Source of the DNA: Caldifarciminota bacterium
GTDB taxonomy: Bacteria; Hydrothermota; Hydrothermia; UBA1063; CAJXJZ01
Reading direction: 5' to 3'
Length of the DNA stretch: 5,187 nucleotides
NCBI GenBank assembly: GCA_027033555.1
Contig: JALVLE010000106.1
Span: 1 to 5,187 of the forward strand
The position numbers and the translations under genes were made by a program. This document shows positions 1-4,651 of this stretch, one piece after another. Positions within the stretch are counted from its first letter, which is position 1, and the number at the start of each line of letters is the position of its first letter. The notes beneath the pieces are model-generated. The model did no database searches. It worked only from the letters and a program-made list of their open reading frames with translations, and was not told the origin of the DNA.

Positions 1-667
1 CCCACACAGGGAGTGAACCTGCCCTCTCAGGCGCAAAGGGACCATCTCCGTTTAATGCATTATTTACATCAATCACCCTTCCCTTCGCATGCATTCCAAT
101 GGATACACCACCTCCAAGATGTACCACAATGAGATTTACTTCCTCATAGGTTTTTCCAAGGTCCTTTGCAGCTTTCCTTGCCACCTGTTTCTGATTAAGC
201 GCATGGAAAATAGAACGTCTTTTAATTTCAGGAAGCCCGGTTACCTTTGCTATTTCCTCCATTTCGTCCACAACAACAGGGTCCACAATAAAAGCAGGAA
301 TGCCAAGAGGATGGGCTATCTTATAGGCTATTATTCCACCAAGATTAGAGGCATGCTCTCCCTGAACACCTTTTTTTAAATCCTCTATCATTCTCTCATT
401 TACCTCGTACGTTCCACCCGGAATGGGTTTTAAAAGTCCTCCCCTTCCAACAACTGCATCCAAAGACTTAAGATCAACATTATTCTCCTTCAACCATTTT
501 TCTATTACACTCACTCTGAAATCCAGCTGGTCTATTATTTTATCAAAACGCTTCAACTCATCCACAGGATGCTTAATAGTCTCCTTTTTCACAAGCTTAC
601 CATTTTCAAAGAGTGCAACCTTTGTGGAAGTTGAACCTGGATTAATTACCAATATGGTGTAATTCAT
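1..667 (-). CDS. buk: Butyrate kinase (acyl kinase, ASKHA fold), C-terminus cut by window edge
   Basis: Reading from an ATG at 667 leftwards gives 222 uninterrupted residues and no stop before the window edge. Butyrate kinases are about 355-360 residues, so roughly the last 130 are outside. Visible family marks are the N-terminal phosphate-binding loop [13 protein letters not shown] (residues 9-21), [18 protein letters not shown] (73-90), HASNLGG (105-111), [11 protein letters not shown] (150-160), the second nucleotide-binding motif HLGGGVSIG (183-191) and [12 protein letters not shown] (206-217). The family converts acyl phosphate plus ADP to carboxylate plus ATP (butyrate or branched-chain acids) in the cytoplasm. 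The start is set by AGGGGGAG (678-671), three bases before the ATG. The gene lies 20 bases after the tsaC-phosphatase fusion and is probably co-transcribed with it. No phosphotransbutyrylase gene is visible; it could lie further left. The FHALNQ and PFAPERAG motifs argue against acetate kinase. Exact acyl specificity cannot be read from the sequence. Confidence 0.95.
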   Translation of the reverse strand, partial: MNYTILVINPGSTSTKVALFENGKLVKKETIKHPVDELKRFDKIIDQLDFRVSVIEKWLKENNVDLKSLDAVVGRGGLLKPIPGGTYEVNERMIEDLKKGVQGEHASNLGGIIAYKIAHPLGIPAFIVDPVVVDEMEEIAKVTGLPEIKRRSIFHALNQKQVARKAAKDLGKTYEEVNLIVVHLGGGVSIGMHAKGRVIDVNNALNGDGPFAPERAGSLPVW

Positions 668-687
668 AAACTCCCCCTGTTTTTATT

Positions 688-1707
688 TCAAATAAGAAGG
701 CTTTTAACAAAATCCAACCACCTGTATTTTAAAGTATTCTCAATAATTCTTGCAACAAGTTCATGGGTTTTCTCTCCGAGTCCCACCGGGTCTGGTATAT
801 CATCATCTCCAAAGAGAAAAACCTTATCCGAAAACTCCGGGAACTCTTCTTTTATATATTCAATATGCCTTCTCTCCATTACAAGAACAATATCCGCCCA
901 TTTTAAATCTTCCTCTGAAATCTCCCTGGATATTCCCTCAATGGGAGGATAACCAAGCTTTTCCACGGTATGCTGTGCTATTCTACTGTAGGGTGTTCCC
1001 CCGAACATAATGCCTCTTGACCTAATATTTACATTAAGTCCTTTAAAAATCTCCCGTCCCATGGCTTCAGCCATGGGACTCCTTTCGCTGTTGCCCGTAC
1101 ACATGAATATAATATTTACGCTTTTCATCTTAATATCAACACCGGCTTCTTTCTTTATTCTCACAGGAGAAATGGCTCCTTTTCTTACCACATAGTACTT
1201 ACCATCAGTGTATTCAAGAACAGTAGATGCAACGTTTCCTGCTACCCCATCAACAATTTCCACTTTATCCCCGAAAATCTTTCTTACCTCAAAAGATGTT
1301 GTTGGAACGTTCTCTCCAGATATATTTGCACTTGTCTGAACAAGAGGGCCGGTTTTTTCAAGGATTTTTAATAACAGCTCTGAATCAGGTACCCTGAAAC
1401 CAATTTTGCCATTTTTTTGAATGAATGGATATACGCTATCCTTAACAGGCAAAACCAGCGTCAAAGCACCTGGCCAGAATTTCAACAAAGGTCTTAACAA
1501 AAGATTGTCAAACGTTATATAGTCTTTTAGGCTGTTAAATAAAGGCAAAAACATACCAAGAGGTTTTTCGCTGGACCTTTTTTTGAGCTCATAGATTTTC
1601 TTTATGTTCTTTTCATCCGGAATAGCCACAAGACCAAATACAGTATCAGTAGGAATGGCAACTACTTTACCTTCCTTAAGCAATCTTATAATATCGTCCT
1701 CTGTCAT
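688..1707 (-). CDS. tsaC: Fused threonylcarbamoyl-AMP synthase (TsaC/YrdC) and low-molecular-weight protein phosphatase
   Basis: This 339-residue protein has two complete domains. Residues 1 to about 185 are YrdC/TsaC: IPTDTVFGL (18-26), KKRSSEKP (42-49), WPGALTLVL (78-86), GFRVPD (103-108), SANISGE (126-132), STVLEYTDG (161-169) and RKGAI (175-179). This family makes threonylcarbamoyl-AMP from threonine, bicarbonate and ATP for the t6A37 modification of tRNA. The long Sua5-type C-terminal domain is absent. Residues about 194-339 are a low-molecular-weight phosphatase: P-loop CTGNSERS with nucleophile Cys203 and Arg209, and the general-acid motif PDPVG with Asp306. Cys203 is the only cysteine in the whole protein, which argues against thiol-relay arsenate reductase chemistry. 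B. subtilis has related domains as separate genes in one neighbourhood (ywlC, ywlE; YwlE is a protein-arginine phosphatase). Ser207 sits where arginine phosphatases have Thr and tyrosine phosphatases often have Ile, so arginine phosphatase is possible. The ATG overlaps the upstream lipoprotein stop as ATGA, suggesting translational coupling. Confidence 0.93.
   Translation of the reverse strand: MTEDDIIRLLKEGKVVAIPTDTVFGLVAIPDEKNIKKIYELKKRSSEKPLGMFLPLFNSLKDYITFDNLLLRPLLKFWPGALTLVLPVKDSVYPFIQKNGKIGFRVPDSELLLKILEKTGPLVQTSANISGENVPTTSFEVRKIFGDKVEIVDGVAGNVASTVLEYTDGKYYVVRKGAISPVRIKKEAGVDIKMKSVNIIFMCTGNSERSPMAEAMGREIFKGLNVNIRSRGIMFGGTPYSRIAQHTVEKLGYPPIEGISREISEEDLKWADIVLVMERRHIEYIKEEFPEFSDKVFLFGDDDIPDPVGLGEKTHELVARIIENTLKYRWLDFVKSLLI
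1056..1079. repeat. Perfect 11-bp inverted repeat with 2-base centre inside the phosphatase P-loop coding region
   Basis: GTCCCATGGCT (1056-1066) and AGCCATGGGAC (1069-1079) are exact reverse complements separated by TC. In the mRNA, which is read from the minus strand, this can fold as a 10-bp GC-rich stem closed by a UGAA loop. It encodes residues 210-218 (SPMAEAMGR), directly after the catalytic loop. The conserved protein motif and the near-symmetric MAEAM explain part of the pairing but not all the third-position matches. The repeat is plain in the sequence; any function is unproven. Confidence 0.6.
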
Positions 1708-2363
1708 ATTTTAAACTGGAATCCCATAAAAATGGCAGGCTGAGATACAAGCGGAATACCAAACTCCATGGTAAGGGAATACGGTATTCTTTTGAGACTT
1801 TTCCTGACTTTACGTTGTCTTATGAGCTCAACCCCAACAAAAAGTTCCTGAAAATCCGTAAAATTGCTTATAGACCATATATCTTTTCCTCCAGGTACAT
1901 TTGTTCTGTAATCGGGTTGATACCCATAATGGAAGCCTCCATAAATAGAAGAATACGGTGAAAGGGCATGGGATAGAACAAGGTCAAGCTTCCAGGATAT
2001 ACCCTGCGCCAGGGGATGATAGGCGAAACCTCCTATAACCCCGAAAGAAACAGGAGATGAATACTCCGATAAAAGTAAAAATTTGCCAAACGGCCCTATA
2101 CCCTCACCAAGTGAGCCGTAGAGTCCAAACTCTGCTCGCCTTGACGCTCCATAAGAAATATGTCCTCCAAAATTGGGTATAGTGAATGCTGTTCCTGCCT
2201 GCTTTTGCTTCTCTCTTACCTCTCTGTTCGTATATAATGGTATGTTTACAAACCATCCTGAATCAACACTTCCTGGAGGGATGGGTCTTGCCGTCTGAAA
2301 GGTACCAAAGAAACACCCACTTAGAAGTAAAACAAATGGAACAAGCAATAACACTTTTTTCAT
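1704..2363 (-). CDS. Predicted outer-membrane lipoprotein, small beta-barrel-like, family not recognised
   Basis: The protein has 219 residues. It begins MKK, a hydrophobic stretch (4-14) and a clear lipobox LSGC (14-17), so Cys17 should be lipidated after signal peptidase II cleavage. The residue after Cys is Phe, which by the E. coli rule favours sorting to the outer membrane. The rest is rich in Gly, Tyr and Phe and reads as alternating short strands, for example GGHISYGASRRAEFGLYGSL (66-85), VSFGVIGGFAY (105-115) and a last strand AIFMGFQFKI (210-219). This suggests a small barrel or beta-rich envelope protein rather than an enzyme. The stretch TARPIPPGS after the lipid anchor resembles openings I have seen in small envelope-protein families, but I cannot name one. 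The start is supported by AAAGGAG (2376-2370), six bases before ATG 2363. It is the first gene of the minus-strand operon and its TGA overlaps the next ATG. Confidence 0.82.
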   Translation of the reverse strand: MKKVLLLVPFVLLLSGCFFGTFQTARPIPPGSVDSGWFVNIPLYTNREVREKQKQAGTAFTIPNFGGHISYGASRRAEFGLYGSLGEGIGPFGKFLLLSEYSSPVSFGVIGGFAYHPLAQGISWKLDLVLSHALSPYSSIYGGFHYGYQPDYRTNVPGGKDIWSISNFTDFQELFVGVELIRQRKVRKSLKRIPYSLTMEFGIPLVSQPAIFMGFQFKI

Positions 2364-2436
2364 TCCAAACTCCTTTGTTTGTAAAGGATTTTAAGGCATA
2401 AACTGTGAATTTAAAAGAAAGGCTCAGCCGGTTCCT

Positions 2437-2456
2437 ATGATGCTTATATGCATCAT
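2437..2456. repeat. 7-bp perfect inverted repeat with 6-base loop upstream of the lipoprotein operon
   Basis: ATGATGC (2437-2443) and GCATCAT (2450-2456) are exact reverse complements around TTATAT. There is no T run after either arm on either strand, so it does not look like an intrinsic terminator. It lies about 75 bases upstream of the lipoprotein start and could be an operator half-site pair or a hairpin in that leader. Role unknown. Confidence 0.45.
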
Positions 2457-2457
2457 T

Positions 2458-2485
2458 ATCACATATTACATCTTTAAGATCACAT
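2458..2485. promoter_or_regulatory. Paired ATCACAT direct repeats at 21-base phasing, possible regulator sites
   Basis: ATCACAT occurs at 2458-2464 and again at 2479-2485, 21 bases start to start, which is two helical turns and would put two bound proteins on the same DNA face. On the minus strand the unit reads ATGTGAT, which resembles one half of a CRP/FNR-type site (TGTGA), but the opposed half-site spacing of a classical CRP palindrome is not present. The repeats overlap the only plausible minus-strand -10 elements. This is inference from spacing and position. Confidence 0.3.
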
Positions 2486-2520
2486 GAACTACAAAAGAGG
2501 AAGCAGGGCTCACAGAAATA

Positions 2521-2538
2521 CTATGGTTCACTCCATAG
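2521..2538. repeat. 6-bp perfect inverted repeat upstream of the DUF1015 gene
   Basis: CTATGG (2521-2526) and CCATAG (2533-2538) are exact reverse complements around TTCACT. It lies 65 bases upstream of the DUF1015 start codon, close to where a promoter or operator would be expected. There is no flanking T run, so a terminator is unlikely. The stem is short enough that chance is a real possibility. Confidence 0.35.
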
Positions 2539-2602
2539 CAGTGGGAATTACAATTTACATTTTCAATACTTTAAAATATACGCATACAAAAAGGAGGGAC
2601 AA

Positions 2603-3853
2603 ATGGCAACAATCAGACCTTTCAAGGCATTAAGACCCCCAAAAGACCTTGTGTTAAAAGTACAGGCTCCTCCATATGATGTAATCTCCTCCGAAGAAGC
2701 AAGAAAAATGGCAGAAGGTAATCCTTATTCTTTTCTTCATATAACAAAACCTGAAATTGACCTTCCAGAGGGAATTGACCTTTATGACGAAAGAGTCTAT
2801 CTCAAAGCAAAGGAAAACCTTGAAAAATTTATAAAAGAAGGAATACTTAAAAAAGACCCTAAACCGATGTTATATTTATATGTGCAAAAGATGGGCGAGA
2901 GAGTTCAAAATGGTATTGTGGGAGTCTTTTCCTGCGAGGAATACGAAAAAGGGATAATCAAAAAGCATGAAAACACGCGCATTGAGAAAGAGATAGACAG
3001 GACAAAACACATTGAATACACAAATGCCCAGAATGGACCAGTCTTTCTCACATATAAAGCAAGGGATGATTTAAAAGAGATTGTAAATGAAATAAAAAAT
3101 AACAGAGAGCCTGAGTACGATTTTACAGTAGATGGAGTAAGACATATCCTCTATCTTATAGATGACGATAGTACAATTCAAAAAATCATTGATATTTTTA
3201 AAGAAATCCCGGCATTGTACATAGCAGACGGACATCACAGAAGTGCGGCAGCCGTAAGGGTATGGAAGGAAAGGAAGGAGAAGAATCCCAATCACACAGG
3301 ACAGGAGCCATATAACTTTTTCCTCGCAGTAGCATTCCCTCATGACGAACTTTATATAATGGATTATAACAGGGTGGTAAAGGATTTAAATGGACTTTCA
3401 AAGGATGAATTTTTAAGGAAAGTGGGAGAAGTTTTTGAAATTGAAGAGAAGGGTGCAAAAGGCAATCCTTATAGGCCTGAGAAAAGACACACTTTTGGTA
3501 TGTATCTTGATGGAAAATGGTATAAGCTCATTGCAAAACCGCATATAATAGATGAAAATGACCCTGTAAAGAGCCTTGATGTGGCAATACTTCAGGATAA
3601 CCTGCTTGATCCTATACTCGGTATTAAGAATCCAAGAAAAGACAAGAGAATAGAATTTGTGGGAGGTATAAGAGGACTCAACATTCTTGAAGAGAAGGCA
3701 GACAAAACAGGTGGTGTTGCATTTTCCATGTATCCAACTTCTATTGAGGAGCTTATGCGGGTAGCAGATGCCGGACTTGTAATGCCGCCCAAATCCACAT
3801 GGTTTGAACCCAAACTCCGTTCAGGTCTCTTTGTCCACATGCTTGATGAATGA
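2603..3853 (+). CDS. DUF1015 family protein, probable ParB/SerK-fold kinase-like enzyme
   Basis: The protein has 416 residues, a normal length for DUF1015, and appears complete. Family hallmarks are RPFKALRP (5-12), PPYDV (23-27), IKKHENT (119-125), ADGHHR (208-213), NRVVKDL (256-262), the run from LDVAILQDN to DPILGI (325-341), FVGG (352-355) and the C-terminal MPPKSTWFEPK with SGLFVH (394-412). ADGHHR resembles the phosphate-binding motif of ParB/sulfiredoxin-fold proteins and free-serine kinases (SerK). DUF1015 genes often sit beside serine biosynthesis genes, and I recall, without certainty, a report of a pyrophosphate-dependent serine kinase in this family from Thermotoga. A cytoplasmic small-molecule kinase is therefore a reasonable inference, but no serA or serC is visible here. 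No signal peptide or membrane segment is seen. The start is fixed by AAGGAGG (2591-2597), five bases before the ATG. Its last 8 bases overlap the next gene. Confidence 0.9.
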   Translation: MATIRPFKALRPPKDLVLKVQAPPYDVISSEEARKMAEGNPYSFLHITKPEIDLPEGIDLYDERVYLKAKENLEKFIKEGILKKDPKPMLYLYVQKMGERVQNGIVGVFSCEEYEKGIIKKHENTRIEKEIDRTKHIEYTNAQNGPVFLTYKARDDLKEIVNEIKNNREPEYDFTVDGVRHILYLIDDDSTIQKIIDIFKEIPALYIADGHHRSAAAVRVWKERKEKNPNHTGQEPYNFFLAVAFPHDELYIMDYNRVVKDLNGLSKDEFLRKVGEVFEIEEKGAKGNPYRPEKRHTFGMYLDGKWYKLIAKPHIIDENDPVKSLDVAILQDNLLDPILGIKNPRKDKRIEFVGGIRGLNILEEKADKTGGVAFSMYPTSIEELMRVADAGLVMPPKSTWFEPKLRSGLFVHMLDE

Positions 3854-4475
3854 CATTCTGAAGGAAGAATTTAAAAGAATAATTGATACGGGGGAGGCTG
3901 AGTATGAAAACACTCCCCCGTTTATAGTTTTTGATGAAAAGTACAAGAGTATTGGTAAGAAGTATCCTGTTTACATTTTAAAAGACGATAAAGTCCTGCG
4001 TCCCAGATTCAATCCTCTCTATTGCTTTTTTAAACTTGATATAAGGGATTTTGCAGCACTCTTTCAGGCCTATGCCCATGGAGCAAAGGATGCATTCCGT
4101 GATTTTATTTTAGAGTTTTTTGAAAGTAAAATACAAAAAAGAGTTAACGTCAAAAAACATGCTTTTGTTATTGAAGCGCGTGGCACTAAAAGGTTTAATA
4201 AGTCCTCTGTGTATTTTTTAAGAGAAGTGAGGATAGAAGGGGTTAAAAAATGGAAAAAGGGCTTATATCTCAATTCAGATCCCATTTACTTTTTTAACTG
4301 GGCCATACAGGAAGAAGAAAGACTGAGACTATTTTATTTTGGAGCCAGAAATAAAGGAATAGGAAGGTTATCCTTTAAAAAATTAGGTGACCTCTCCCTT
4401 GCCTCGCTCGGTCTTTTTGGCAAAAAAGCGGAGGTCTTTGACCTTTTACCCGGTGTACCGATTTTTGATGTATGA
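3846..4475 (+). CDS. Uncharacterised basic protein, translationally coupled to the DUF1015 gene
   Basis: I do not recognise this 209-residue protein. I chose ATG 3846, which lies three bases before the DUF1015 stop (sequence ATGAATGA). A longer in-frame TTG start at 3804 exists but would lie 50 bases inside DUF1015, and neither start has a clear Shine-Dalgarno sequence, so termination-reinitiation is likely. The protein is rich in Lys and Arg and in Phe and Tyr, with no signal peptide or transmembrane segment. Features are an acidic start (GEAEYENTPPF, 16-26), a predicted helical stretch (DIRDFAALFQAYAHGAKDAFRDFILEFFESK in content, 65-95), a strand-rich basic middle (KKHAFVIEARGTKRF, 103-117), NSDPIYFFNWAIQEEERLR (143-161) and a hydrophobic C-terminus (LPGVPIFDV). 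It has one cysteine (Cys60) and no recognisable catalytic motif. The coupling suggests that it works with, or is made in proportion to, the DUF1015 enzyme. Codon use matches its neighbours, so it looks native and real. Confidence 0.8.
   Translation: MNDILKEEFKRIIDTGEAEYENTPPFIVFDEKYKSIGKKYPVYILKDDKVLRPRFNPLYCFFKLDIRDFAALFQAYAHGAKDAFRDFILEFFESKIQKRVNVKKHAFVIEARGTKRFNKSSVYFLREVRIEGVKKWKKGLYLNSDPIYFFNWAIQEEERLRLFYFGARNKGIGRLSFKKLGDLSLASLGLFGKKAEVFDLLPGVPIFDV
3888..3921 (+). repeat. 9-bp GC-rich inverted repeat just inside the coupled hypothetical gene
   Basis: ACGGGGGAG (3888-3896) and CTCCCCCGT (3913-3921) are exact reverse complements with a 16-base loop, about 40 bases after the ATG. In this AT-rich region it is a conspicuous stem. 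The next bases (TTATAGTTTTT) are T-rich but interrupted, so it is not a clean intrinsic terminator. It could slow ribosomes or act as an attenuator between the two coupled genes; that is inference. Confidence 0.5.
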
Positions 4476-4601
4476 CACCTGAAAATGCTCTTCTCATAAA
4501 AATAGTGTTCATTTTTTCGTCATAATGTATTAAAGGATTATTTTACACAAATCCACATTTTATTGTCAGAATAAGCATTTTAAAATAACATTGTCTAAGT
4601 A

Positions 4602-4628
4602 TTGACATATCCCCCCCTACTTTATAAT
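4602..4628 (+). promoter_or_regulatory. Sigma-70-type promoter with seven-C run in its spacer
   Basis: A perfect -35 TTGACA (4602-4607) and a perfect -10 TATAAT (4623-4628) are separated by 15 bases, two short of the usual 17. The spacer is TAT, seven C (4611-4617) and TACTT. A 17-base spacing is available if TAATAC (4625-4630) is the -10 instead. A weaker alternative lies upstream: TTGTCA (4563-4568), 17 bases, TAACAT (4586-4591). Transcription would start a few bases before the Shine-Dalgarno of the secreted-protein gene, giving a very short leader. C-run length changes would alter the spacing directly. Confidence 0.65.
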
Positions 4629-4640
4629 ACATTATTGAAA

Positions 4641-4646
4641 AGGAGG
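4641..4646 (+). promoter_or_regulatory. Strong Shine-Dalgarno AGGAGG setting the start of the secreted-protein gene
   Basis: AGGAGG lies five bases before ATG 4652. An in-frame TAA at 4625-4627 closes the reading frame upstream with no other start codon between, so this ATG is well supported even though the signal peptide it opens has no basic residue. Confidence 0.85.
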
Positions 4647-4651
4647 TAAGT

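Larger units (their letters stand above)
2364..2602. other. Divergent intergenic region between the lipoprotein operon and the DUF1015 operon
   Basis: This 239-base AT-rich stretch separates two divergently read operons and must hold the upstream signals of both. I see two short perfect inverted repeats and a pair of direct repeats (listed separately). Candidate promoter boxes are weak. On the plus strand, TTTACA (2554-2559) is followed by TATACG (2578-2583) at 18 bases, which would leave almost no leader. On the minus strand, GATAAT- and TGTAAT-like -10 boxes overlap the direct repeats without a good -35. No convincing small gene was found. Confidence 0.6.

Noticed and set aside
688..1140. 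Arsenate reductase (ArsC, thioredoxin type) as the identity of the C-terminal domain, suggested by CTGNS
   Set aside because: That enzyme needs further cysteines for its thiol relay, and this protein has only Cys203; there are no arsenic genes nearby.
1010..1195. Plus-strand frame opposite the fusion gene, and other long frames opposite buk and DUF1015
   Set aside because: They lie antisense to genes with strong conserved motifs and have no recognisable products or ribosome-binding sites.
2437..2487. A 16-codon hydrophobic open frame on the plus strand (starts MMLICIII)
   Set aside because: No Shine-Dalgarno sequence precedes it, its start lies inside the inverted repeat, and the length is within chance expectation for AT-rich DNA.
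2523..2633. A 36-codon plus-strand frame starting inside the 6-bp inverted repeat
   Set aside because: No ribosome-binding site, and it runs through the DUF1015 Shine-Dalgarno and into that gene in another frame.
3804..3845. Upstream TTG start for the coupled hypothetical gene
   Set aside because: It would extend the overlap with DUF1015 to 50 bases using a rare start with no Shine-Dalgarno; ATG 3846 in the typical ATGAATGA arrangement is more likely.
4451..4466. CGGTGTACCG followed by ATTTTT at the end of the hypothetical gene, resembling a tiny terminator
   Set aside because: Only three base pairs can form around a four-base loop, and it lies within coding sequence.
4481..4518. Possible terminator after the coupled hypothetical gene (GAAAATG pairing with CATTTTTTC)
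   Set aside because: The stem is only A/T pairs with one GC closing pair, an imperfect match and a 22-base loop, so an intrinsic terminator is not supported even though a T run is present.
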